This document shows positions 1 through 6,800 of a DNA stretch of 7,682 bases, one piece after another; position 1 is the first letter of the stretch; each line of letters begins with the position of its first letter. The translations under genes were made by a program, and so were the position numbers. This stretch comes from Parachlamydiaceae bacterium (GTDB lineage: Bacteria; Chlamydiota; Chlamydiia; Chlamydiales; Parachlamydiaceae). The notes under the pieces are model-generated. The model did not search any database. It was not told the DNA's origin and saw only the letters and a list, made by a program, of their open reading frames with translations. The DNA lies in assembly GCA_013815395.1 (NCBI GenBank), contig JACDGH010000008.1, positions 1-7,682 on the forward strand, written 5' to 3'.

Positions 1-281
1 AGGCTATCGTCTTCACCAACTAAAGCACGGGCAATGCCCAAACGTGTAGCAATAGCTTGTCCTTCAACGCCGCCACCTTTAACACGAATGATCATATCAA
101 AACGGCCATTACCACCCAACTTTTGGAAAGGGGCTAATACTGTTTGTCGCTGAATTTCGACAGGAAAATATTGATCAAAGTTTTTGCCATTGACATCAAT
201 TTTGCCGGAACCCGGTCTAAGTCTTACTGAAGCAACGGCAGTCTTGCGGCGTCCGGTTGCTACTTGTTCTTCCAATGCCAT
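1..281 (-). CDS. rpsI: 30S ribosomal protein S9 (uS9), 3' part missing at window edge
   Basis: The reverse strand reads from an ATG at 281 without a stop to base 1, giving the first 93 codons. The protein begins MALEEQVATGRRKTAVASVR, and the GRRKTAVA block is the hallmark of the uS9 N-terminus. It continues with a GSGKIDVNGK segment and a GGGVEGQAIATRLGIARAL block, both typical of the family, whose usual length is about 130 residues, so roughly the last 35 to 40 are outside the window. uS9 sits in the 30S head, where its C-terminal tail reaches the P-site tRNA; that tail is not visible here. A Shine-Dalgarno GAGG lies at 287-290, five bases before the start. The gene follows rplM after only 16 bases and is surely co-transcribed with it, the usual bacterial arrangement. 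Confidence 0.97.
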   Translation of the reverse strand, partial: MALEEQVATGRRKTAVASVRLRPGSGKIDVNGKNFDQYFPVEIQRQTVLAPFQKLGGNGRFDMIIRVKGGGVEGQAIATRLGIARALVGEDDS

Positions 282-297
282 ATATACCTCTTAAAAC

Positions 298-744
298 TTA
301 AATGTTTACGTGAACTGGCTGTTGAGCTATCATGTTATGTTCATTACCTGCAAAGATACGCAGTCTTTTCAACTGAGCATTAGCCAAACGTGTGCGTGGC
401 ATCATTTTCTTAACAGCGTGCTCAACAATGTAATCAGGCTTACGTGCTTTCATTGTTCGGTAAGGAATTTCACGTAGACCACTCATCGAGCCCGTGTAAT
501 GACGGTAAATCTTATCGGCTTCTTTATTGCCTGTTACAACAATCTTATCTGCATTGACGATAATTACACCATCTCCGCCATCAATGAAAGATGTAAATGT
601 CGGCTTATGCTTGCCGCGAAGGATTTTTGTGATTTCTGAGGCAAAACGCCCTAGTGTTTTACCAGATGCATCCAAGATAAACCAAGTGCGCTTGATGTCA
701 GCTTGTTTAAGTTGGAATGTTTTTTGCTGTTGCATTTTTGTCAT
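298..744 (-). CDS. rplM: 50S ribosomal protein L13 (uL13)
   Basis: This 148-residue protein matches uL13, an early-assembling protein of the large ribosomal subunit, usually about 142 residues. Visible family features are the W-x-(I/L)-DA-x-G-x-x-LGR segment near residues 21-33, the LRGKHKP-x-(F/Y)-T run near 42-50 and the GD-x-V-(I/V)-(I/V)-x-NA segment near 57-65. The Y-R-H-Y-TG-x-x-x-GL stretch is near 80-90, and the C-terminal V-K-x-M-x-PRTRLA-x-x-(Q/M)-L-x-RL-x-(I/V)-(F/Y)-G signature is near 111-133. The protein is complete. The ATG at 744 is preceded by AAGG at 755-758 (10-base spacing); an in-frame ATG at 735 (Met4, MQQQKTF) is an alternative start. It is the first gene of a two-gene unit with rpsI, driven by the promoter-like site at 810-839. 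I see no clear leader structure for autogenous control. Confidence 0.98.
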   Translation of the reverse strand: MTKMQQQKTFQLKQADIKRTWFILDASGKTLGRFASEITKILRGKHKPTFTSFIDGGDGVIIVNADKIVVTGNKEADKIYRHYTGSMSGLREIPYRTMKARKPDYIVEHAVKKMMPRTRLANAQLKRLRIFAGNEHNMIAQQPVHVNI

Positions 745-809
745 GTTATGCGAGCCTTATTGCAAAGTTAACAATAATTTACGAATAGATTTTCATAAAT
801 AATGACACC

Positions 810-839
810 ATCATAACCATTCACCATCATTTTTGCCAA
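810..839 (-). promoter_or_regulatory. probable sigma70/sigma66-type promoter for rplM-rpsI
   Basis: On the reverse strand TTGGCA (839-834) and TATGAT (815-810) are separated by 18 bases. Each hexamer differs from consensus (TTGACA, TATAAT) at one base. Initiation would fall near 803, leaving a leader of about 58 bases before rplM. The site lies in the 280-base divergent intergenic region 745-1024, which contains no gene. Assigned by eye only; chlamydial sigma66 accepts a similar consensus. Confidence 0.5.
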
Positions 840-947
840 TAGTTTTTCTTCAAAAGTGCAAATACACCTTGAGAATCATTGAATTCTTAGTTAGTAACGA
901 ACATAAACTTCATTTTTTCAATGACAAATATTTCTGTTTTTTTTAAG

Positions 948-976
948 TTTCAAATACTTTGTTGAATCAATATGTT
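948..976 (+). promoter_or_regulatory. weak candidate promoter for the lipoxygenase-like gene
   Basis: TTTCAA (948-953) and TATGTT (971-976) are separated by 17 bases, and initiation would fall near 983, about 40 bases before the ATG at 1025. Both hexamers deviate from consensus, so this is only the best-placed candidate in the divergent region. The alternative TTGCAA (987-992)/TATAAA (1008-1013) pair has a 15-base spacer and would leave almost no leader. Confidence 0.25.
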
Positions 977-1024
977 CCATTACAAATTGCAAAAATGTCT
1001 AGACACCTATAAAAGCAGGTCTTT

Positions 1025-2707
1025 ATGGTCATATCATCAAATTTTTTATCAACTTCTAGCTCAACACAGGGACCATCCGAGGTTGATATAGAAATCAACA
1101 GTTCCAAAATCCCTCATAGTAATAAAGAAAGACGTGCACATGTATATTTAAAAAAGTGGAAGGGTAAAGAATATTTAAATACTGTCAATATCGACCCCTC
1201 CAATCATCTTAAGATTACCCATCCACCAACTAGTAATTCAAAATCTCATTATCTTTCTTTGGAAATATTTGAAAACCATAGACCATTTACATCTTTAGGA
1301 TTGCCTGGTTACTGCCTGACTAAACCACTGGGAAAAGCTTCAATTGAATTAAATAGCGATTCCCAAAAGAATTTGCTTATAACCGACGATCAAATAGAAA
1401 CCTTAACTCATGTAGACAAACCGACAGCCATAAACAGACCTTCGATTACTTACTTTGGGCGCTTATTACTAGCCGGTGGTCCGGAAATTATAAAATCCCT
1501 ATTATCAAGAATTTTTTCTTATCTGATGACTGTTGATAAAGTTCAAAGTCTATTTAATTTATTTGGTCCGCATTATGCTCGCAGTGAACCAACGCTCCCC
1601 AATTTATTAGATGACCTTCTAAATAGCATATGCGCAATTGATTATAAAAGAGAGGGAAACCAGATCAGCTGGATAGCCAATTGGGATAACTATCAATTTG
1701 ACCGAGAAACCTCTTTGCCTAATGTGACTGTCATAGCTCGAAAGGAACAGGAAACTCTCACAATTGAGTCTATTAAAGTTCAATTTAGAGGCGAGAAGGA
1801 GCAAATTATTCTTCCTGATCAAACCACCCCAGATGAATTAAAATTGGCAATCTATATGGCTCGCTCTTCGTTTGCCATCAAGGGAGAGGCTGAAATTCAC
1901 CTTGCCGAAGGTCATCTCCTACCGGGAATCTTTGCGCATACATTTTTGACAGCCATTTCCAAAGAAAACCCTTTATATGCGGTTACAGCTCGTTATTTAG
2001 AAAATTTAGAATTTATTAATTGGTTGGGAGGCAATGGTATTATTTTTGGAAAAGGCAGTGTTATTGAATTGTCGGCTTTATCAGATAGGTCAGTTGCTGA
2101 ACTAATTATTAGATATATGATAGAAAAGAGCGATTTTTTAAATTACAAACCTATAGAACCTATTTCAAAAACCCACCATCGTGCTATCGTCGGCAAAGTT
2201 CATTATGAGACTCTTTTGAATTACTTCTCCAGTTTCATTTGCGATAATTGGGATAAGATCGTTCCATTCAAAAATGAAATTTTTGAATGGTCGGAAAGTT
2301 TGAATCGAAAGCTTTCGTCCATTCCGAAAATCATGCCTGATCCTAACTCTTTTTCAAAAGAGATAGAAGGAAAAAGATTAGCGCTATGCCTGGCATCTAT
2401 CGTCAATCAAACCACATTTTTACACTGGTCTAGTCATGCTCGACAGGAGTTGCTCACCCACGTTGACTTAGCTTCCTTAAGTCTATCAAATAAGGGTAGG
2501 GGGCCGAATGGAATGCCTGTTAAATTTGGCAACACGCCTAAAGAGGCTGCTAATTTACAGTTGAAGATTTCTCGAACATTGCTTAATTTTAAAGCCCATC
2601 GTTTTGTCAACTACGCCCATCCGGACCTATTAAAGCGGATTAATCGCATACGCGATTTATACATACCCTACCCTCTTAAAGAAATGTTTGTGACCACGGA
2701 AATTTAA
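1025..2707 (+). CDS. divergent lipoxygenase-like non-heme iron dioxygenase
   Basis: I read this 560-residue protein as a lipoxygenase, an enzyme family that inserts O2 into polyunsaturated fatty acids. The block RSSFAIKGEAEIH (280-292), continuing through H297 to I331-N332, aligns without gaps to the iron-site helix of mammalian 15-LOX as I recall it. H292 and H297 match His361/His366, P316-(L)-(Y) matches HP-(I)-(F), and I331-N332 matches the conserved I-N. A second helix carries H467-W-S-S-H471, matching His541/His545. The protein ends in Ile560, whose carboxylate is the last iron ligand. The H297-to-H467 gap is 170 residues (175 in 15-LOX). Segments 371-390 and 409-427 resemble the intervening LOX helices. 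Residues 1-136 are less clear: no Sec signal, Ser/Thr-rich start, and a beta-rich stretch (about 38-110) that might be a reduced C2/PLAT-like domain. The Shine-Dalgarno is weak (AGCAGG, 1014-1019). The gene stands alone, divergent from rplM. Family call strong; substrate and host role unknown. Confidence 0.85.
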   Translation: MVISSNFLSTSSSTQGPSEVDIEINSSKIPHSNKERRAHVYLKKWKGKEYLNTVNIDPSNHLKITHPPTSNSKSHYLSLEIFENHRPFTSLGLPGYCLTKPLGKASIELNSDSQKNLLITDDQIETLTHVDKPTAINRPSITYFGRLLLAGGPEIIKSLLSRIFSYLMTVDKVQSLFNLFGPHYARSEPTLPNLLDDLLNSICAIDYKREGNQISWIANWDNYQFDRETSLPNVTVIARKEQETLTIESIKVQFRGEKEQIILPDQTTPDELKLAIYMARSSFAIKGEAEIHLAEGHLLPGIFAHTFLTAISKENPLYAVTARYLENLEFINWLGGNGIIFGKGSVIELSALSDRSVAELIIRYMIEKSDFLNYKPIEPISKTHHRAIVGKVHYETLLNYFSSFICDNWDKIVPFKNEIFEWSESLNRKLSSIPKIMPDPNSFSKEIEGKRLALCLASIVNQTTFLHWSSHARQELLTHVDLASLSLSNKGRGPNGMPVKFGNTPKEAANLQLKISRTLLNFKAHRFVNYAHPDLLKRINRIRDLYIPYPLKEMFVTTEI

Positions 2708-2712
2708 CCTTA

Positions 2713-2866
2713 ATGGCATGATAGGGCCAGCCCATTTCATCCCGCTTTTATGCGTTTTAGAAACTCATGGAAACTCTGCGTTCCCCCCTAGGCCTATAAA
2801 ACGTATAAAAAGCGGGACGAAATGGACGGCATTAAAACATGAGGCGTGTTCATCCCTATCGTCCAT
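2713..2866. repeat. large imperfect inverted repeat with three-way-junction fold
   Basis: The central arms 2732-2759 and 2797-2825 pair over 28 positions, with one A-C mismatch (2739/2818), one G-T pair (2752/2804) and one bulged A (2807), around a 37-base loop. Outside these, 2713-2726 (ATGG...GATAGGG) pairs with 2854-2866 (CCCTATCGTCCAT). Between the central right arm and the outer right arm, AACATG (2836-2841) and CGTGTT (2845-2850) form a third small stem. The arms have no following T-run, so this is not a standard intrinsic terminator. It resembles a miniature foldback element or a structured RNA; which one cannot be decided from a single copy. Confidence 0.65.
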
Positions 2867-2956
2867 CAACCCAATTACTGATATTACTTTTCTCCCACCT
2901 CAGCCCCAAATCTCCTGAAGAACCATTTTTTATTTCTATTTATCCTTGTTTTAAAA

Positions 2957-2962
2957 TATAAT
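2957..2962 (+). promoter_or_regulatory. candidate -10 box for miaB
   Basis: A perfect TATAAT lies here. The best -35 at a 17 to 18-base spacing is poor (TTCTAT or TTTCTA, 2933-2939). Initiation would be near 2969, giving a leader of about 125 bases. A weaker alternative, GTGACC (3004-3009) with TATGAA (3026-3031), lies nearer the gene. Confidence 0.35.
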
Positions 2963-3094
2963 CGATCCAAAGTTTAGCTGAGTAGTGACAAATTAAATAC
3001 TGTGTGACCACATCAGCTGAATCTGTATGAATCTGGGTTAAAAAATACCCATTCGACTTCCTGCAATACCCGTTGTTTTCTTTTAAGGATTTTT

Positions 3095-4408
3095 ATGCGA
3101 AAATTAGATACTTTTTTTGTGCGCACCTATGGTTGCCAAATGAATGAATTGGATAGCGAGATCATGATCGGCCAGCTAATTAACCGTGGATTAACACGTG
3201 TTGAAGATGAAAATGCCGCCGATCTGCTCATATTCAATACTTGCTCCATTCGGGATTTAGCAGAAAGAAAAGCCATGGGTAAAATCAACCTTTTGGGAAA
3301 AAATCAAAACCATCGACCCATTATCGGTGTGACAGGATGCATGGCTAACGCCAAAAAAGAATCATTATTTGATAAACTTCCCCATATTGATTTTGTAATG
3401 GGCACCAACAACATTCATGATTTAAATAATATTCTTGATGAGGTTTTATCAACCGGCAAACAATCCATCAGAACTGACGATCATTTCCAATTTGAACTCG
3501 ATTACATTAATGCTAAACGAGATGACAAAGTTAAAGCACATGTTTCTATCATCCGCGGTTGCGATAAATACTGCACCTATTGTGTTGTGCCCTACACACG
3601 CGGTCCCGAGGTTTCGCGCGATCCTGACAGCATTATCGAGGAATGTCGCCATTTAGTTAACAATGGTTACAAAGAAATCACTTTGCTCGGACAAAATGTA
3701 AACAGCTATGGAAATGATAAGCCGGAATGGAACTGCCATTTCCATGATCTTTTGTATCGCATCGATAAAATTCCCGGATTGGAAAGAGTGCGATTCATGA
3801 CCAGTCATCCGGTAGATATAACTAGAGAGTTAATGCTTGCGATCCGCGATTTAAAATCGTTATGCGAATTCGTGCACTTCCCAATGCAAGCAGGATCCAA
3901 TCGCATCTTAAAGAAAATGCATCGTATATATACTGTTGAACAGTATTTAGAAAAAGTGCAGATGCTTCGCGAATTAGTTCCAAATGTAACCCTTGGAACA
4001 GATATCATCGTAGGCTTTCCTTCCGAGACAGAGGATGAGTTCATGCAGACTTATGAAAGGCTTAAACAGCTTGAATTCTCTGTGGCTTATATTTATACAT
4101 ACAGTCCTCGTAAAGGCACACCTGCCATGCGCTGGCAGGATGATATTACCGAGGATGTCAAACAGGACCGCCTTCAAAGACTGATGCAATTACAGGAAGA
4201 AATTTGTACAAGACAACGTCAGGCATTTTTAGGAACGGAAGTAGAAGTTTTAGTTGAAAAAGTTAATTTCAAAGATAGCTCTCTTCTGAAAGGCAGGACC
4301 AGATGTTGGAAAAATGTACTTTTTCCTGGAGACGAAAGTCTTATTGGAAGTCTGCAAAAAATAAAGATTCACAGCTATAGCCATCAAACATTGTTAGGAA
4401 GTATTTAA
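3095..4408 (+). CDS. miaB: tRNA-2-methylthio-N6-dimethylallyladenosine synthase MiaB
   Basis: This 437-residue radical-SAM methylthiotransferase converts i6A37 to ms2i6A37 in tRNAs reading UNN codons, following isopentenylation by MiaA (not in the window). The N-terminal UPF0004 domain has its three cluster-binding cysteines at C14 (YGCQMN), C50 (NTCSIR) and C82 (GCMA). The radical-SAM CxxxCxxC motif is C156-C160-C163 within RGCDKYCTYCVVPYTRG. That context and the GQNVNSYG block (199-206) fit MiaB rather than the MtaB or RimO branches. A C-terminal TRAM domain (about 378-437) includes GRTRCWKNVLFPGDESLIG, expected for tRNA binding. The length is near that of chlamydial MiaB and somewhat below E. 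coli (474). The start is supported by AAGGA at 3085-3089, five bases upstream. The gene is transcribed alone and converges on ligA. Confidence 0.96.
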   Translation: MRKLDTFFVRTYGCQMNELDSEIMIGQLINRGLTRVEDENAADLLIFNTCSIRDLAERKAMGKINLLGKNQNHRPIIGVTGCMANAKKESLFDKLPHIDFVMGTNNIHDLNNILDEVLSTGKQSIRTDDHFQFELDYINAKRDDKVKAHVSIIRGCDKYCTYCVVPYTRGPEVSRDPDSIIEECRHLVNNGYKEITLLGQNVNSYGNDKPEWNCHFHDLLYRIDKIPGLERVRFMTSHPVDITRELMLAIRDLKSLCEFVHFPMQAGSNRILKKMHRIYTVEQYLEKVQMLRELVPNVTLGTDIIVGFPSETEDEFMQTYERLKQLEFSVAYIYTYSPRKGTPAMRWQDDITEDVKQDRLQRLMQLQEEICTRQRQAFLGTEVEVLVEKVNFKDSSLLKGRTRCWKNVLFPGDESLIGSLQKIKIHSYSHQTLLGSI

Positions 4409-4427
4409 AGAAGGCTTAAAACACGAT

Positions 4428-4479
4428 AAGGACAAAAAGGACATAAATTTACGTCCTTTAAGTCCTTTTCGTCCTTTTT
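4428..4479. terminator. bidirectional intrinsic terminator between miaB and ligA
   Basis: AAGGAC (4428-4433) and AAAGGAC (4436-4442) pair with GTCCTT (4462-4467) and GTCCTTT (4453-4459). This makes a 7-bp plus 6-bp stem with a 2x2 internal loop and a 10-base apical loop. T-rich sequence follows on the plus strand (up to 4479); on the minus strand the tail is weaker. It starts 20 bases after the miaB stop and abuts the ligA stop codon, so it fits termination of both convergent genes. The right side is three tandem 9-base units beginning GTCCTTT (4453, 4462, 4471), so the left arm can also pair in other registers. Confidence 0.7.
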
Positions 4480-6481
4480 ATAACATAACCTCGAATTCTT
4501 TCTCGCTTAACACCTTAACACCCAAAGACTGAGCTTTTTCAAGTTTTGATCCGGGATCATCCCCTGCTAGAACAAAATCTGTTTTTTTGCTAACAGATTC
4601 TGATACTTTACCCCCACGCTCTTTAATCATTGTCGCTACTGAGGCACGAGTAAATCCATGCAAAGTTCCAGTTAAAACAAAAATCTTCCCATTGAATTCG
4701 TGACCGGCATAAACCTTCACCTCTTTGTGCCGTGGGGCGACACCATTAGCTAATAAATATTGAACTTCTTCTGCATTATAAGGATCTGCAAAAAACTCCT
4801 GCACTGAATTAGCAACCTTGTCCCCCACCCCTTCAATGCTAATCAATTCATCAAACGTCAATTGCCCTAATGTTTCGATATTACCCGCTTTATTTGCTAA
4901 CATTTCAGCCGTACCAGTGCCCACATACTTAATTCCCAATGCCATAATAAAGCGATCTAGCGAGACATCACGAGATTTTTGAATGCTCGCAATCAGGTTT
5001 TTTACCGACTTCTCTTTAAATCCCTCTAGTTGATAGAGCTGCTCCTCTGTCAATCGGAAAATATCGGATGGACGCTTGACAAATCCGCGTTTGACAAGCT
5101 GCTCTATAACTTTTTCCCCCATATTTTCAATATCCATAGCAGCCTTGCCCGAAAAATACATTATCTTTCGCAATTGCTGTTCAGGGCATTCTTCGCTATT
5201 TTGACAGCGCACCGCTACTTCTCCAGGAATTCGTACGACAATCGATCCGCAGCTAGGACATGTTTCAGGCATTTTCCAAGGGGCACTGTGGGTCGTGCGC
5301 ATTTCAGGCTTGATTTCAACAACCTTTGGGATGACATCTCCCCCTTTCTCAATAATGGCGATATCTCCAACGCGAATATCTTTGCGAACAATTTCTTCTT
5401 CATTATGCAGGGTAGCGCGGGCGATCGTGCTGCCAGCAAGAAACACTGGTTGAAGCTCAGCCACAGGTGTCAATGTTCCTGTTCGCCCTACCTGTACAGT
5501 AATGCCTAAAATAGTAGTTGTTGCTTGCTCAGCTGCAAATTTATAAGCAATTGCCCAACGAGGATTCTTTCCGGTATTCCCTAACTGCCGTTGCTGATTA
5601 AGTTCATCAACTTTAATCACTACGCCATCGATGTCATAAGAAAGCTTTGTACGCAATTTGTGAACTTTTTCTATAAAAGACCATACCTCATCAAGCGTTT
5701 CAGCCCGAGCATGGCACTCTAATATCGGCAATCCCAGGTCTTTAAGATAATCATGGACTATATATTGACTACTAACTGTGATAGTAGAATTTTCAGCTGT
5801 CCCATAAAAAACCACCGAGAGCTTTCTCTTTGCCACTTCCTTGGGATTAAGTAATTTTAGCGAGCCCGCGGCTGCATTACGAGGATTAGCCCATAAGTCC
5901 TCACCGGCCTCTAGTTTTTCCTCATTCAGCTGTTTGAACACGGCGTGCTTCATAAACACCTCACCTCGGACCTCTAAGATCTCAGGCACGTTATCGCCAT
6001 ATAACCTTAAAGGCAGCGCCTCAATAGTCCTCAAATTGGAAGTAATGTCATCGCCGCTACGTCCATCGCCCCGAGTAACGCCACGCACAAAAACACCATT
6101 TTGATATAGAGCCGATATCGCGATCCCATCCATCTTAAGCTCGCACGAAAAGGCTAATTTACGATGTTCAGCATGCTTCTGCATGCGTTTAATGAATTCT
6201 TCAATCTCTTCTTTGCTATAAGTGTTGGCTAACGATAACATTGGAAAGGCATGATTAACCGTTTCAAAGCCTTGAGTCAATATTTCACCCACGCGTTGTG
6301 TGGGAGAAGAGGATGAAATCCATTCAGGATGTTCCTTTTCGATAGCCTTCAGTTGCGCGATCAGGTGATCATAAGCCTCGTCTGTGATCACAGGAGCATT
6401 TTCAGCAAAATATCTGCAATTGTGGCGCCAAACTTCTTTGCAAAGATTTTCATAATCTTGAAATGACATGAGTTTTTCCAT
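4478..6481 (-). CDS. ligA: NAD+-dependent DNA ligase LigA
   Basis: LigA seals nicks in duplex DNA, joining Okazaki fragments and completing repair with NAD+ as adenylate donor. Numbering from the ATG at 6481 (667 residues), the NAD-binding Ia domain shows Y24, D34, Y37 and D38; the position of E. coli His23 appears to be Phe25. The adenylation domain has the nucleophile K116 in CELKMDG, and the DIDGVVIKV block near 283-291. The OB fold has GRTGTLTPVA (332-341). A four-cysteine zinc finger uses C408, C411, C426 and C432. Helix-hairpin-helix repeats (about 470-570) and a C-terminal BRCT domain (about 589-667) follow. All expected domains are present. The frame opens further to an ATG at 6517, but those 12 extra residues abut a palindrome and are not typical of the family; an ATG at 6469 is also possible. 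No start has a clear Shine-Dalgarno. It is monocistronic and convergent with miaB. Confidence 0.96.
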   Translation of the reverse strand: MEKLMSFQDYENLCKEVWRHNCRYFAENAPVITDEAYDHLIAQLKAIEKEHPEWISSSSPTQRVGEILTQGFETVNHAFPMLSLANTYSKEEIEEFIKRMQKHAEHRKLAFSCELKMDGIAISALYQNGVFVRGVTRGDGRSGDDITSNLRTIEALPLRLYGDNVPEILEVRGEVFMKHAVFKQLNEEKLEAGEDLWANPRNAAAGSLKLLNPKEVAKRKLSVVFYGTAENSTITVSSQYIVHDYLKDLGLPILECHARAETLDEVWSFIEKVHKLRTKLSYDIDGVVIKVDELNQQRQLGNTGKNPRWAIAYKFAAEQATTTILGITVQVGRTGTLTPVAELQPVFLAGSTIARATLHNEEEIVRKDIRVGDIAIIEKGGDVIPKVVEIKPEMRTTHSAPWKMPETCPSCGSIVVRIPGEVAVRCQNSEECPEQQLRKIMYFSGKAAMDIENMGEKVIEQLVKRGFVKRPSDIFRLTEEQLYQLEGFKEKSVKNLIASIQKSRDVSLDRFIMALGIKYVGTGTAEMLANKAGNIETLGQLTFDELISIEGVGDKVANSVQEFFADPYNAEEVQYLLANGVAPRHKEVKVYAGHEFNGKIFVLTGTLHGFTRASVATMIKERGGKVSESVSKKTDFVLAGDDPGSKLEKAQSLGVKVLSEKEFEVML

Positions 6482-6519
6482 TATAATGTAGTCCAGAATG
6501 TATAAGGTGACCGCCATTT

Positions 6520-6604
6520 GTACAAAAACCTTGTTGCCGGTGGGCCGCTATTACTGATGCTTTGCAACAGATATTGGCGGCCTAACGGCAACAAGGTTTT
6601 GTAC
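6520..6604. repeat. near-complete 85-base palindrome upstream of ligA
   Basis: The two halves pair almost end to end. 6520-6527 pairs with 6597-6604, 6529-6539 with 6586-6596, and 6543-6550 with 6575-6582 (one G-T pair). 6552-6556 pairs with 6568-6573 across a bulge, and TGC/GCA (6558-6560 with 6564-6566) closes on a TTT apex. Irregularities are a bulged A at 6528, a small internal loop at 6540-6542/6583-6585, and single bulges near the tip. It contains GC-rich blocks such as GGGCCGC, unlike its AT-rich surroundings, which suggests a miniature inverted-repeat or REP-like element rather than a terminator, as neither side is followed by a strong T-run. Confidence 0.75.
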
Positions 6605-6611
6605 TGGGCAT

Positions 6612-6642
6612 TATCTAACTTTTAAAGCCACGGGTCAGTCAA
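6612..6642 (-). promoter_or_regulatory. weak candidate promoter for ligA
   Basis: On the reverse strand TTGACT (6642-6637) is followed by TAGATA (6617-6612) at 19 bases, or TTAGAT at 18. The -35 is good; the -10 and spacing are poor. If used, transcription would start near 6605 and the transcript would begin with the 85-base palindrome before reaching ligA. Confidence 0.3.
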
Positions 6643-6659
6643 AAATCGAATGTAAGTAT

Positions 6660-6700
6660 AAACAAAAGACACAAATGTTTCCTAGGATATTGTTTGTGTC
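6660..6700 (-). terminator. intrinsic terminator for the 6801-7358 gene
   Basis: GACACAAA (6668-6675) and TTTGTGTC (6693-6700) form a perfect 8-bp stem around a 17-base interval. Read on the minus strand it is followed by TTTTGTTT (6667-6660), a typical release tract, about 100 bases after the gene's stop codon. The plus-strand side (GTTTATTTAT) is weaker but might also work. Confidence 0.6.
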
Positions 6701-6800
6701 GTTTATTTATAATTATCTTAACTTATCAAACCCTCCGCAAGCTTGAGATCTGAGCGATTATGTATTAAATATTTTTTATTACTTTTATTTATATTAGCGT

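Larger units (their letters stand above)
2708..3094. other. gene-free intergenic stretch with foldback repeat and miaB promoter region
   Basis: No supported gene lies between the lipoxygenase-like gene and miaB. The left half (2713-2866) is occupied by a large inverted repeat described separately. The right half is AT-rich and carries a TATAAT box and the miaB Shine-Dalgarno. A short TGGGT/ACCCA hairpin (3034-3038 with 3047-3051, 8-base loop) is also present, too small to assign a role. The one open frame here (2718-2918, plus) simply reads through the foldback and has no recognisable family. Confidence 0.7.
6482..6800. other. gene-free intergenic stretch between ligA and the 185-codon gene
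   Basis: No coding region is supported here. The stretch holds an 85-base palindrome next to the ligA start, a candidate ligA promoter on the minus strand, and a hairpin terminator suited to the gene that ends at 6801. The part at 6702-6800 is very AT-rich and I see nothing else assignable in it. Confidence 0.7.

Noticed and set aside
527..802. Plus-strand open frame of 91 codons over rplM
   Set aside because: Antisense to a certain ribosomal protein gene, with no family features of its own.
2713..2866. Foldback as an intrinsic terminator of the lipoxygenase-like gene
   Set aside because: No T-tract follows the arms, and the loop and arms are far larger than a typical terminator.
2718..2918. 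Open frame of 66 codons on the plus strand after the lipoxygenase-like gene
   Set aside because: It reads straight through the foldback repeat, has no convincing Shine-Dalgarno, and its translation resembles no family; best explained by the repeat.
5030..5509. Plus-strand open frame of 159 codons over ligA
   Set aside because: Antisense to the conserved OB-fold, zinc-finger and helix-hairpin-helix coding region of ligA; a shadow of that gene.
6482..6517. N-terminal extension of ligA to the ATG at 6517
   Set aside because: The added residues are not typical of LigA N-termini and the codon sits at the edge of the palindrome; the ATG at 6481 gives the family-like length. Not excluded.
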